Shown here one piece after another: positions 52,382-61,782 of a stretch of 64,000 nt of DNA (positions are counted from its first letter, which is position 1; every line of letters begins with the position of its first letter). The stretch is from positions 124,001-188,000 of the forward strand of contig NZ_AZRW02000007.1 in NCBI RefSeq assembly GCF_000512695.2, read 5' to 3'. This stretch comes from Pseudomonas sp. QTF5. GTDB lineage: Bacteria; Pseudomonadota; Gammaproteobacteria; Pseudomonadales; Pseudomonadaceae. The notes beneath the pieces were generated by a model. It ran no database searches, was not told the origin of the DNA, and was given only the letters and a program-made list of their open reading frames with translations. The translations under genes and the position numbers were made by a program.

Positions 52382-55300
52382 TCACATGATGGGTTGCGAC
52401 GCACTGACCGGCGTGGCTTCAGGTGCGCGGGCGGGCTGTTTGATCGAACTCAGCAAGGTGTAAACCGAGGGCAGGATAAACAGCGTGAACAGCGTGCCGA
52501 TCAGCATGCCCACCACAATCACCAGGCCCAGCCCGAAGCGGCTGTTGGCACCGGCACCGCTGGCGAACAACAGGGGTGCAAGCCCCACCACCATCGCGGC
52601 GGTGGTCATGAGAATCGGCCGCAGGCGAACCTGCGCGGCATGTTGAATCGCCTGTACCCGGTCCATGCTCTGCTTGCGCTGCAATTCATTGGCAAACGCG
52701 ACCATCAAAATGCCGTGCTTACTGATTAACCCGATCAAAGTAATGAGGCCGATTTGCGTGTAAATGTTCAGCGACGTCATCCCCAGCGCCAGCGGTACCA
52801 GCGCCCCGTAAATCGACAGCGGTACGCTGATCAGAATGATGAACGGATCGCGGAAGCTCTCGTATTGCACGCTCAGCACCAGGTAAATGATCACCAGCGC
52901 CAGACCGAAGGTGAACGCCAGGCTGTTGCCCTCCTGCACGTACTGCCGGGCATCGGACTGCCAGTCGAAACTGAAGCCGGCCGGGAACCCTTCCGATTGC
53001 TTTTGCAAGAAGCCCACGGCATCGCCCAGGGTCACGCCCGGTGCTGGAATGGCCTGGAACGTGGCGGAGTTCTGCTGGTTGAACTGGGTCAAACGGTTGG
53101 GCTCGACTTTCATGCTGAGCGTGGCCAGTGTCGATAACGGCACCGGATTACCCTTCTGGTCTTTCACGTAATACAGCTTGAGGGTTTCCGGGGTGAGCCG
53201 GTCAGAGGAAATCGACTGCGGAATCACGTCGTAGGAGCGCCCGTGAAAGGAGAACCGATTGACGTATTTCTCACCGATCAGGCTGTTGAGGGTCTCACCG
53301 ATATCCTGCATGCGAATGCCCAGGGCGTTGGCCTTGGCGCGATCGATCTGGATTTCCACCACCGGGTTGTTGAAGTCCAGATCGCTGTCGACCACGGCAA
53401 ATAAACCGCTGGCCTGGGCTGCCTGCTTGAGCTGATCCATCACGTTGAACAACGCCAGGTAATCCTGATCACTGCGGATGACCATTTGCACCGGTAACCC
53501 ACCGGTGGAACCCGGCAAGGGCGGCATCTGGAACACGAAGATGCTCGTGCCTTCGATCTCGTTGACCCGCGCCTGTAAGTCGGGCTGGATCGTGTTGGCG
53601 TCGCGACCGCGCTTGTCCCAGTCCACCAGGTTGATCCCGCCGACGCTGTTGGACAGTCCATCGGAACCGTTGGCCACCCAGTTACTGTAGCCCTCGGGAA
53701 TCTGGTTGAACGTCTCGTAGAGCTTGTGAGCGTACGCTTCAAGGTAATTGAGATTGGCATGCTGCGGTGCCTTGATGGCCGTCAGCAGAATGTTCTGATC
53801 TTCCAGCGGCGCCAGTTCGGTTTGCGCCGAGCGGTACAAAAACGGCAGGCTGAAAAAGATCACCAGGGCCACGCTGAGGCTGATCCAGCGCCGCGCAAGC
53901 GAGCCACCCAGCAACGCGCCGTAGCGACTGGCCAAAGACTGGAAGAAGCGGTCAGCCTTGACGGCCATGAAGCCTTCGCTGCTTTTGGCATCCAGCAGAC
54001 GGGTACTCATGATCGGCGACAACGTCAACGCAACGATGCCGGAGATGACCACGGCCCCTGCCAGGGTCAGCGCAAATTCCTTGAACAGCGTGCCGGTCAG
54101 CCCGCCCATCAAACCGATAGGCGCGTACACCGCCGCCAGGGTGAACGTCATCGCGACCACTGGCCCAGCCACTTCCCGGGCACCGATCAACGCCGCATCG
54201 AATGGAGTCTTGCCTTCCTCGATGTGGCGGTGCACGTTCTCCACCACCACGATCGCATCGTCCACCACCAGGCCGATGGCCAGAACCATCGCCAGCAACG
54301 TCAGCAGGTTCAGACTGAAGCCGAACATCTGCATCAACATCGCGGCGCCGAGCATCGACAGCGGAATGGTCACCAACGGAATCAGCACGGTGCGGAACGT
54401 ACCCAGGCACAGGTAAATCACCAGGACCACGATCACCAAGGCTTCCAGCAGCGTGTAAGACACTTCATCAATCGAGGATTGAATGAAGTGCGCCACTTCA
54501 AACGGAATTTGTACCGTGACACCCGGCGGCAGGGTTTCCTGGATCTGCGGCAACAGCTCCCGTACGCGTTTGACGATCACCAGCGGGTTACCGGTCGGTG
54601 CGGCGTCCAGACCGAGGAACAGCGCCGGCACATCGCTCATCGAACCACTGGTATCGGTGGAGGCCGCATTGAGCTCGACAGTCCCGACATCCCGCACGCG
54701 GATGATGCGGCCGTTGTCGTTGCGCAGCACCATGTCGCGGAAATCTTCAACACTGTTCAGGTCGGTGTTGACCCGCAGGTTGCTGACTACATACAAGCCT
54801 TTGACCTGCCCCGGGGCGGCCTGGAAGTTGTTGCCTTCGATCGCCTTCGACACGTCCTGGCCGGTCATTCCGTAGCCCGCCAGGCGTTGCGGATCCAGCC
54901 AAAGGCGCATGGAGAGTTTCTGCTCGCCCATGATGTTGATTTTGGCCACGCCTTCGATGCCGGCGAACATCGGTTCGACGACACGGGAAATGTAATCGGA
55001 CATCTCCGCAATGGTCAGGTTGGAACTGGCGAATGCCACGTAGGCCACGCTGGTAAAACCACCCGAGGTGCGTTCCACCACCGGGTCGTAGGCATCCTTG
55101 GGCAAGCGGTATTTGATCTGATTGACCTTGGCCATGACCTCGGTCAGCGCGGAGATGGAATCACTGTTGAGTGCCATCCGGATCGTCACTTGGCTGCGGC
55201 CCTGGGTCGACGCCGAAGACAGGTAATCGATGCCCTCCACCGAGGCCACCGCCTGGCTGATCGGTTGCGTCACAAAGCCCTGCATCAACTCTGACGAGGC

Positions 55301-55459
55301 GCCCGGGTATTGGGTGGTGACCGTGATGGTCGAGGTTTCCAGCATCGGATATTGGCGAATCGGCAGGTTCAGCAACGCCCGCACGCCGAACAGCAGGATC
55401 AGCGTACTGACCACCACTGCGAGCACGGGGCGGCGGAGAAAGATGTCGGTGAATTTCAT
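52382..55459 (-). CDS. RND multidrug efflux pump, MexI-like
   Basis: This is the inner-membrane proton-driven exporter of the tripartite pump. The 1025-residue product has the usual HAE1 layout: TM1, a large periplasmic loop, TM2-6, a second loop, and TM8-12. The proton-relay Asp pair is in GLVVDDAIVVVENVHRHIEE (TM4). The N-terminus (MKFTDIFLRRPVLAVVVSTL) and LPIRQYPMLETSTITVTTQYP, shown in part, resemble MexI of P. aeruginosa. Its start overlaps the membrane-fusion stop by 4 bp. Substrate unknown; MexI relatives carry quinolones and phenazine or quinolone signals. Confidence 0.92.
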   Translation of the reverse strand: MKFTDIFLRRPVLAVVVSTLILLFGVRALLNLPIRQYPMLETSTITVTTQYPGASSELMQGFVTQPISQAVASVEGIDYLSSASTQGRSQVTIRMALNSDSISALTEVMAKVNQIKYRLPKDAYDPVVERTSGGFTSVAYVAFASSNLTIAEMSDYISRVVEPMFAGIEGVAKINIMGEQKLSMRLWLDPQRLAGYGMTGQDVSKAIEGNNFQAAPGQVKGLYVVSNLRVNTDLNSVEDFRDMVLRNDNGRIIRVRDVGTVELNAASTDTSGSMSDVPALFLGLDAAPTGNPLVIVKRVRELLPQIQETLPPGVTVQIPFEVAHFIQSSIDEVSYTLLEALVIVVLVIYLCLGTFRTVLIPLVTIPLSMLGAAMLMQMFGFSLNLLTLLAMVLAIGLVVDDAIVVVENVHRHIEEGKTPFDAALIGAREVAGPVVAMTFTLAAVYAPIGLMGGLTGTLFKEFALTLAGAVVISGIVALTLSPIMSTRLLDAKSSEGFMAVKADRFFQSLASRYGALLGGSLARRWISLSVALVIFFSLPFLYRSAQTELAPLEDQNILLTAIKAPQHANLNYLEAYAHKLYETFNQIPEGYSNWVANGSDGLSNSVGGINLVDWDKRGRDANTIQPDLQARVNEIEGTSIFVFQMPPLPGSTGGLPVQMVIRSDQDYLALFNVMDQLKQAAQASGLFAVVDSDLDFNNPVVEIQIDRAKANALGIRMQDIGETLNSLIGEKYVNRFSFHGRSYDVIPQSISSDRLTPETLKLYYVKDQKGNPVPLSTLATLSMKVEPNRLTQFNQQNSATFQAIPAPGVTLGDAVGFLQKQSEGFPAGFSFDWQSDARQYVQEGNSLAFTFGLALVIIYLVLSVQYESFRDPFIILISVPLSIYGALVPLALGMTSLNIYTQIGLITLIGLISKHGILMVAFANELQRKQSMDRVQAIQHAAQVRLRPILMTTAAMVVGLAPLLFASGAGANSRFGLGLVIVVGMLIGTLFTLFILPSVYTLLSSIKQPARAPEATPVSASQPIM

Positions 55460-56559
55460 TTTTCCAACCCAGTGGTGAGGTTAAGGCCAACCGTGTCCGG
55501 CACACCTTCCACAGCCACTCCGTCATGGAGTTTCAACTGCCCGGAAGTCACCACCTGCACGCCCTCGTTCAAACCTTTGTCGACGACCGCCCAGCCATCG
55601 CGACGCTCACCGACCTTGATGCTCTCGCGCTTGACCTTCTGCACCCCCAAGTCATCCGTGTACACGGAGAAGACGCTTTCGCCGTAGGCGTTGTAGGTGA
55701 TGGCCGTTTCCGGAATTACCAGCTCGGAAGTCTGTGGCAACGTGACCGAGACCCGGGCATACATGCCTGGACGCAGCAGTTTTTTCGTGTCAGTGATCAC
55801 CGCCTGGACGTTGATGGTGTGGGACTGATTGATCTGTGGATCGACCGCCACGATCTGTCCCTGAAACTTCATATCCGCCCAGGCATCGACTTTCGCCTGC
55901 ACGGTCTGGCCGAGCTGTACGCGGGAGCCATCGCGCTCGGCCAGGGTAAAGTTGACCCGCAGCACACCGGGATCAGTCAGGGTCGCGACAGCGCCACCGG
56001 CCTCCAGGTATTGACCCAGATGCGCCTGACGAATCCCGAGGGTGCCCGCGAACGGCGCACGGATATGACGCTGGGCGATTTGCGCCTGCATGCGCTCCAT
56101 GTCACCTGTTGCCGCGTCATATTGAGCGCGGGCACTGTCGAGGGCCCGACGACTTTCGGCACCGGTTTTCGCCAATTCCTGCACCCGGGCGAATTGCGCC
56201 TTGGCCGATTCGAACTCGCCCTTCAGACGAACCAGTTCACCTTGCTCCGGCGCGTCGTTGAGCGTGAGCAGAACCTGCCCCGCCGCCACTTGATCACCGG
56301 ACTCGAAGTCGATGTCCACGACCTTGCCGCTGACTTCAGCTGATACCAGCACCTGGCGCTGAGCCTCAAGCTTGCCGATGGCTTCCAGGTAATAGGTGTA
56401 GGGCTGCTTCTTGACCTGCGCCAAACCGACCTTGGCATTGGGTATCCGTTGTTCGGCCGAGACCGGGGCGGGCCACCAGAAACGCCAACCGAAGGCACTG
56501 CCAATAACAATAACCAGCAGAACAAACACCAGTGATTTAACTTTATTTCGAGCAAGCAT
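55456..56559 (-). CDS. RND efflux membrane-fusion protein, MexH-like
   Basis: This periplasmic adaptor links the RND pump to the outer-membrane channel. The 367-residue product has one N-terminal membrane anchor (SLVFVLLVIVIGSAFGW), then lipoyl/hairpin, beta-barrel and membrane-proximal domains. Typical pieces are VSAEVSGKVVDIDFESGDQV, RHIRAPFAGTLGIRQAHLG and LLRPGMYARVSVTLP. It is the first gene of the pump operon. The upstream promoter holds a 20-bp operator in its spacer. Confidence 0.92.
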   Translation of the reverse strand: MLARNKVKSLVFVLLVIVIGSAFGWRFWWPAPVSAEQRIPNAKVGLAQVKKQPYTYYLEAIGKLEAQRQVLVSAEVSGKVVDIDFESGDQVAAGQVLLTLNDAPEQGELVRLKGEFESAKAQFARVQELAKTGAESRRALDSARAQYDAATGDMERMQAQIAQRHIRAPFAGTLGIRQAHLGQYLEAGGAVATLTDPGVLRVNFTLAERDGSRVQLGQTVQAKVDAWADMKFQGQIVAVDPQINQSHTINVQAVITDTKKLLRPGMYARVSVTLPQTSELVIPETAITYNAYGESVFSVYTDDLGVQKVKRESIKVGERRDGWAVVDKGLNEGVQVVTSGQLKLHDGVAVEGVPDTVGLNLTTGLEK

Positions 56560-56714
56560 GTGGCACTCCCTTGACTCTCAACTGCGAGCGCAAAAGTTCA
56601 AGAATTAATAAAATTTGCGACACAAACCCAGCGCGTTATTAATCCCTGTGATTAATCACTCATAACACGCCAAGTTTATTTATAACCGTTTGCGCTGCCG
56701 TGAGCGCATTGGAC

Positions 56715-56849
56715 TTATCCAGATAAAACTCGACAATCGTCTGCTCGCTGTGTCCCCTGCGCCTGATGATCAATGGGCTCAGCGCACGGAGTCTCGAGCC
56801 ATTCATTGGACTCAGTGAGAAGATTGTTCCATTGCATAAGATTTTTCAT
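56715..56849 (-). CDS. Possible 44-residue leader ORF of the efflux operon
   Basis: A good ribosome site (AGGAG, 5 bp before ATG) opens MKNLMQWNNLLTESNEWLE, ending at TAA. An overlapping frame (56660-56806) continues with RRRGHSEQTIVEFYLDKSN and AAQTVINKLGVL, which also reads like protein. One indel would join them into a gene of about 65 residues, so this may be a frameshifted small gene. It lies on the transcript from the promoter at 56928. Confidence 0.45.
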   Translation of the reverse strand: MKNLMQWNNLLTESNEWLETPCAEPIDHQAQGTQRADDCRVLSG

Positions 56850-56927
56850 AACGGCTCCTAGCTATTATTTATTAACGATCAGCAGACGAAGAACAGACGA
56901 ATCTTTATTATTTTTGAGCCCGATAAA

Positions 56928-56956
56928 AATGTACGTCTACAGTCGTACAATGGCAA
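56928..56956 (-). promoter_or_regulatory. Efflux operon promoter with embedded operator
   Basis: Read on the minus strand: -35 TTGCCA (56956-56951), a 17-bp spacer, and -10 TACATT (56933-56928). The spacer holds most of the operator TGTACG-N8-CGTACA (56930-56949). A bound protein would exclude RNA polymerase. A TetR-type repressor is the usual match to such sites, though none is encoded nearby. Confidence 0.7.
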
Positions 56957-57182
56957 GCGTATTCTAGGAATTAGTTCATTTTCTCAGGATTGCCTGTGTT
57001 ACTTAATAAAAACTCCAGACGAAAAGGCACTACCTAACTTAAAGACAAGTTACGGCCTCTGAACTTTCTGGTAGCGCGAGCTAGCGCGTCGTGCATTCAC
57101 TTCCGAAAGCGATGCCCAGGCTCCATGCTCTGCTCCCGTCCTTGTCAGCTATTCGAAATGTCCGTTGGATGCCGATCCAGAA

Positions 57183-57211
57183 TTGCGATTGTACGTGTAC
57201 AGGCGTACATT
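57183..57211 (+). promoter_or_regulatory. Promoter of the flavin monooxygenase gene with embedded operator
   Basis: Read on the plus strand: -35 TTGCGA (57183-57188), spacer of 17 bp and -10 TACATT (57206-57211), the same layout as the promoter at 56928. The operator TGTACGTGTACAGGCGTACA (57190-57209) differs from the other copy only in the central 8 bases. The rest of 56850-57282 shows no gene. Confidence 0.7.
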
Positions 57212-57282
57212 TCAAGTGCCTCGTTTATTTAACCTTGAGGCACCGGCTTCAAACACACCTACACGCAAGGCAAGGAGGCTTT

Positions 57283-58427
57283 ATGCAATTCGGGATCTAC
57301 ACCGTTGGCGACGTCACACAAGACCCGACCAACGCCAGTACCCCAAGTGAATCTCAGCGCATTCAGGCCACCCTACAAATCGCGCAAAAAGCCGAAGACA
57401 TCGGTCTGGATGTGTTCGCCACGGGCGAGCACCACAATCCGCCGTTCATCACGTCCTCCCCCTCCACGTTGTTGGCGTACATCGCAGCAAAAACCCAGCG
57501 CATCATTTTGTCGACGTCCACCACCCTCATTACCACCAATGATCCGGTGAGGCTGGCCGAGGAATACTCGTTGCTGCAACACCTTGCAGGAGGTCGCATG
57601 GACTTGATGCTTGGCCGGGGAAATACCGCACCGGTCTATCCCTGGTTCGGCAAAAGCATCGTCGACGGCCTGCCGCTGGCGATGGAAAACTATCGATTGC
57701 TGCACAGACCTGGCGCGAAGAAGACATCAACTGGAGTGGTCGCTTTCGTACCCCTTTGAAGAACTTCACTTCCATTCCCAGACCGCTGGACGACCTGCCG
57801 CCCTTCGTCTGGCATGGCTCGATTCGTACCCCGGAAATCGCCGAACAAGCGGCGTATTACGGCGATGGTTTTTTTGCCAGCCATATCCTCTGGCCCCGCG
57901 AGCATTTCATTGCCCTGGTGGAGTTTTACCGTGAGCGTTTTGCGCACTACGGGCATGGCACGCCGGAACAAGCCATCGTCGGCCTGGGTGGTCATATTTT
58001 CATGCGCCGCAACTCTCAGGACGCGCGACAGGAATTCCGCCCTTACTTCGACAACGCCCCGGTGTACGGTCATGGCCCTTCCCTTGAAGAGTTCATGGAG
58101 ATGACCCCGTTGTCCGTGGGCAGCCCCCAGGAAATCATCGACAAGACCCTGACGTTCCGCGAGCACTTCGGCGACTATCAGCGACAGCTTTTTCTCTTCG
58201 ACCATGGCGGTATTCCTTTGAAAACCGTGCTGGAACAACTCGACATGTTCGGCAAGGAAGTACTGCCGGTATTACGCGAGGAAACCCGCAAGCGTCGTTC
58301 ACCGTTAGCCGCCGAGCCACCGACTCACGCCAATCGCCTGGCACGTTTGCGTTCGACGCAAACGCCGTCGTTTGAACCGCGACCGGGCTTCAAAACTCCG
58401 CAACACGACAGCGTCACCGGACGATAA
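57283..58427 (+). pseudogene. Luciferase-like flavin monooxygenase, frameshifted
   Basis: This is an LLM-class flavin-dependent oxidoreductase (bacterial luciferase-like fold). The first frame, from ATG 57283 (AAGGAGG at 57272), encodes MQFGIYTVGD, FATGEHHNPPF and DLMLGRGNTAPVYPWFG, as in CE1758-type enzymes. At about 57705-57712 one base is missing relative to the family. The correct reading continues in another frame with REEDINWSGRF, PPFVWHGSIRTPEIAEQAA and GSPQEIIDKTL, to a stop at 58427. Both parts together have the normal length of about 380 residues. It may be a young pseudogene or a sequence error. Confidence 0.85.
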
Positions 58428-58435
58428 ACCGCCCT

Positions 58436-58470
58436 TTCAATGGCCCACGATCGACCTGTGGGCCATTGAA
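58436..58470 (+). terminator. Hairpin after the flavin monooxygenase
   Basis: TTCAATGGCCCAC and GTGGGCCATTGAA form a 13-bp perfect stem with a 9-base loop, 8 bp after the stop codon. No T-run follows, so it may slow decay or give weak termination. Confidence 0.6.
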
Positions 58471-58628
58471 TGGAGTCAGGCCGCGCCTTTGAGCGGTTGC
58501 CGTGCATCCATGTGCATCGGCTCTTGCCATCAGCGTTTACAGGTAACTGGATGTCGACCCCAGACATCCGGGTGTTCTTTCCCGACGATAGGCTGGTCAT
58601 TCAATCCTGCCCCTAGCCTGGAGCTGAC

Positions 58629-58973
58629 ATGTCCGCACCTATCACCGTCCTACGCGATACCCATCCGCTGCCCGTGCTCGACGCCTGCAAATGGGAAAAA
58701 CTCGAAGGCGACCCGCACACCGTCAACCTCAACGCGTACACCAGCGAAGATGGCAGCAAAATCATGGGCACCTGGATCTGCACGCCGGGCAAGTGGTATG
58801 TGGAATACGTGAAGTGGGAATACTGCCATTTCCAGGAAGGCTACTGCATCATCACCCCGGAAGGCATGGCGCCGATCCATCTGCGCGCCGGTGATATTTT
58901 CGTCATCGAGCCAGGCATGAAAGGCACGTGGGAAGTGGTTGAGACCGTGCGTAAGTATTTCGTGTTTGCCTGA
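58629..58973 (+). CDS. Cupin-domain protein (DUF861/Cupin_3)
   Basis: This small cytoplasmic cupin has 114 residues, with KIMGTWICTPGKWYVEYVKW, FQEGYCIITPEGMAPIHLRA and GDIFVIEPGMKGTWEVVETV. These segments are typical of Cupin_3 proteins related to ureidoglycolate or ethanolamine enzymes. Catalytic function is not known. It is convergent with mmsB and separated from it by a strong terminator and REP-like DNA. Confidence 0.85.
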   Translation: MSAPITVLRDTHPLPVLDACKWEKLEGDPHTVNLNAYTSEDGSKIMGTWICTPGKWYVEYVKWEYCHFQEGYCIITPEGMAPIHLRAGDIFVIEPGMKGTWEVVETVRKYFVFA

Positions 58974-58982
58974 TGCAAAAAA

Positions 58983-59011
58983 CCGAGAGACCACCCGACG
59001 TGGTCTCTCGG
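58983..59011 (-). terminator. Terminator of the mmsAB transcript
   Basis: CCGAGAGACCAC and GTGGTCTCTCGG form a perfect 12-bp stem around five bases. The A-run before it on the plus strand is a T-run on the minus strand, right where a transcript from mmsB would end. On the plus strand it is a weaker candidate for the cupin gene. Confidence 0.8.
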
Positions 59012-59038
59012 CAAAAAAACTGATTGGAATGCGCATCC

Positions 59039-59175
59039 CTTGTGGTGAGGGAGCTTGCTCCCGCTGGTTCGCGAAGCGAACCCAACAAGCTGATGCGGTG
59101 TTTCAGATACACCGCATGCTCAGGACTTACGACTGCTTCGCAGCCGGACGGGAGCAAGCTCCCTCGCCACAAAAG
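59039..59175. repeat. Inverted REP-like repeat (second family)
   Basis: CTTGTGGTGAGGGAGCTTGC (59039-59058) and its inverted partner (GCAAGCTCCCTCGCCACAAA) flank about 90 bp. The core GAGGGAGCTTGCTCCCG differs from the GGGAGCGGGCTTGCTCGCG REPs in the rest of the window, so two REP families coexist. Confidence 0.75.
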
Positions 59176-59204
59176 CCCCCTCACCACAGTCCCGGGACGC
59201 CCCG

Positions 59205-60092
59205 TTATTGGGGTTTGCGATAGCTGTTGATGATCGCCGAGAAGTCCTTGCCACCTTCCCCACGCTGGCTCATCGCCTGATACAACTGCTGGGCCACCGC
59301 GCCGAGCACTACCGGTTGGTGCGCCTGACGCGCCGCCTCAGTGGCCAGCCCCAGATCCTTGAGCATCAGTTCGGCACCGAAACCGCCGGTGTATCCGCGT
59401 GAGGCTGGCGCCGTTTCGACGATGCCCGGCCACGGGTTGTACATCTCCGAACTCCAGCAACGCCCGGTGGAACTGTTGATGATCCCCGCCAGCACCGTCG
59501 TGTCGATCCCCAGCGCATCGCCCAAGGCCATGGCCTCGCTGACGCCGACCATGGAAATCGCCAGCAGCAGGTTATTGCAGATTTTGGCGATTTGCCCGGT
59601 GCCGACTTCGCCACAGTGGACGATGTTACGGCCCATCTGCGCCAGCACCGGTTGCAGGGTCGCGAACAGCTCAGGCGTGGCGCCGACCATGAAGGTCAGC
59701 GTCCCAGCCGCAGCACCGCCGGTACCACCGGAGACGGGGGCATCGGCCATCGCTACGCCTTGTTTGGCGGCAGCTGCGGCAACGTCGCGCGCCGTCTGCG
59801 GATCGATGGTGCTGCAATCCACTGCGGGCACGCCTTTGGCGATCCCCGCCAGCACGCCGTCTTCGCCCAGCCAGACACTGCGCACATGCACAGCGGCTGG
59901 CAGCATGGTGATCACCAGCTCTGCATCTTGAGCCGCTTCACGTGCCGAAGCGCTGATGCTGCCGCCCAGTTGCTCAAGCTCTGCCAGCACAGCTTTGTTC
60001 AGGTCGACCAGGCGCAGTGAATGGCCGGCCTTGATCAGGTTGCGCGCCATTGGCGCGCCCATGTTGCCGAGACCGATAAAAGCGATTTTCAT
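59205..60092 (-). CDS. mmsB: 3-hydroxyisobutyrate dehydrogenase
   Basis: This enzyme oxidises 3-hydroxyisobutyrate to methylmalonate semialdehyde with NAD+, in valine breakdown. The 295-residue product has the dinucleotide motif IAFIGLGNMGAPMARNLIKA, the substrate motif DAPVSGGTGGAAAGTLTFMV and catalytic Lys in GQIAKICNNLLLA. A C-terminal helical domain follows. It is the second gene after mmsA, 10 bp apart, so the product and the next enzyme are made together. Confidence 0.94.
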   Translation of the reverse strand: MKIAFIGLGNMGAPMARNLIKAGHSLRLVDLNKAVLAELEQLGGSISASAREAAQDAELVITMLPAAVHVRSVWLGEDGVLAGIAKGVPAVDCSTIDPQTARDVAAAAAKQGVAMADAPVSGGTGGAAAGTLTFMVGATPELFATLQPVLAQMGRNIVHCGEVGTGQIAKICNNLLLAISMVGVSEAMALGDALGIDTTVLAGIINSSTGRCWSSEMYNPWPGIVETAPASRGYTGGFGAELMLKDLGLATEAARQAHQPVVLGAVAQQLYQAMSQRGEGGKDFSAIINSYRKPQ

Positions 60093-60102
60093 GTCCGGCT
60101 CC

Positions 60103-61620
60103 TTAACGCAAGTGGATGGTGGTGTTCACACCGTCGTTGACGCTGTCGTCGTCGAACCAGCGCGCAGTGACGGTCTTGGTTTGAGTGTAGAACTGCACCA
60201 CTTGCTTGCCATAAGGACCGAGATCGCCGAGCTTCGAACCGCGGGAACCGGTGAAGCTGAAGAACGGCACCGGCACCGGAATCGGGATGTTAATGCCGAC
60301 CTGGCCGACATCGATCTCGTTCTGGAATTTACGCGCCGCTGCACCGCTCTGGGTGAACAAACCCGTGCCGTTGCCGAATGGGTTGGCGTTGACCAGAGCG
60401 ATGGCCTCATCGAGCGTATTGACTTCCAGCACCACCAGCACCGGGCCGAAGATTTCCTGGGTGTAGATCTGCATCTCGGGAGTGACGCCAGAGAACAGGG
60501 TCGGGCCGACAAAGTTACCCTTCTCGTAGCCTGGAACAGTAATGTCGCGACCATCCAGTTCGAGCTTGGCGCCTTCCTTGATGCCGCTCTCGATCAGATC
60601 GAGAATCCGCGCCTTGGCTCGCTTGGAAATCACCGGGCCAACATCAGTGCCCGGCTCGCTGCCGGCATTGACCTTGAGTTTCTGCGCCAGCGCTTTCAGG
60701 TCTGGCAGCCATTGCTTGGCCGCGCCCACCAGCACCACCACCGAAGTGGCCATGCAACGTTGCCCAGCCGCGCCAAAACCGGCGCCGACCAGAGCATTGA
60801 GGGCTTGCTCGCGATTGGCATCGGGCAGCACAACGGCGTGGTTCTTGGCGCCCATCATCGATTGCACACGCTTGCCGTGCTTGCCGGCCAGGTCGTAGAC
60901 GTGCGTGCCGACCGCAGTCGAACCGACGAACGAAACAGCCTTGATGTCCTTGTGGGTGCAAAGAGCGTCCACCACATCCTTGCCACCATGAACGACGTTG
61001 AGCACACCCGGCGGAATACCGGCCTCGATGGCGAGTTCCACCAGCAGCATGGTCGACATCGGGTCCTGTTCGGACGGCTTGAGCACGAAGGTGTTGCCGC
61101 AGGCGATGGCCATCGGGAACATCCACAGCGGAATCATCGCCGGGAAGTTGAACGGGGTAATACCAGCACAGACGCCGATCGGCTGACGCAGGGTGTAGGT
61201 ATCGACACCGCCAGCGACGTTCTCGGCGAACTCACCCATTTGCAGGCTACCAATGGAGCAGGCGTGTTCGACCACTTCCAGACCGCGGAAGATATCGCCT
61301 TCAGCGTCAGCGATGGTTTTGCCCTGCTCATTGCTGAGCACCACAGCAATACGCTTGGAGTGCTCGCGAATCAGCGCCTGAAGCTTGAGCATAATGCGCA
61401 TCCGCGCGCCGATCGGCGTCAGCTTCCAGGTCTGGAAGGCGCGATGGGCGGCGCTAATGGCGGCATCCACTTCGGCGGCTGTCGCGAATGGAACTTTGGC
61501 CAACACTTGTTGGGTCGCCGGGTTGACGATGTCGTGCCATTCGGTGGTCTGGGATTCGATCCACTCGCCATCGATCAACAATTTGACCTTTTGCACGGTG
61601 GTTTCTAACGATGCGTTCAT
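60103..61620 (-). CDS. mmsA: Methylmalonate-semialdehyde dehydrogenase (acylating)
   Basis: This CoA-dependent aldehyde dehydrogenase converts methylmalonate semialdehyde to propionyl-CoA in valine and inositol breakdown. The 505-residue product has NAD-binding [35 protein letters not shown] and catalytic Cys in [11 protein letters not shown], the signature of the acylating branch, plus [20 protein letters not shown] near the end. The start was placed at ATG 61620, [20 protein letters not shown]; a longer frame runs into the promoter region. Divergent from a LysR gene. Confidence 0.94.
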   Translation of the reverse strand: MNASLETTVQKVKLLIDGEWIESQTTEWHDIVNPATQQVLAKVPFATAAEVDAAISAAHRAFQTWKLTPIGARMRIMLKLQALIREHSKRIAVVLSNEQGKTIADAEGDIFRGLEVVEHACSIGSLQMGEFAENVAGGVDTYTLRQPIGVCAGITPFNFPAMIPLWMFPMAIACGNTFVLKPSEQDPMSTMLLVELAIEAGIPPGVLNVVHGGKDVVDALCTHKDIKAVSFVGSTAVGTHVYDLAGKHGKRVQSMMGAKNHAVVLPDANREQALNALVGAGFGAAGQRCMATSVVVLVGAAKQWLPDLKALAQKLKVNAGSEPGTDVGPVISKRAKARILDLIESGIKEGAKLELDGRDITVPGYEKGNFVGPTLFSGVTPEMQIYTQEIFGPVLVVLEVNTLDEAIALVNANPFGNGTGLFTQSGAAARKFQNEIDVGQVGINIPIPVPVPFFSFTGSRGSKLGDLGPYGKQVVQFYTQTKTVTARWFDDDSVNDGVNTTIHLR

Positions 61621-61782
61621 ATTGGTCTCCGGGACGTTGTTCTTATTAAGAGAGCTATCTTTGGAGCCAAGGCGAGAAAGTCGCCTTGAGATGAGGCGTG
61701 TGTCGCGAATTGGTTGTCGGACTGTTTTTGGAGTATAGATGTGCAAACTTCTAATAAGAACGCACATAAAAGCCGGTCCATC

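Noticed and set aside
53726..55294. 522-codon plus-strand frame opposite the RND pump
   Set aside because: Shadow of the pump gene; no start context and no protein-like pattern.
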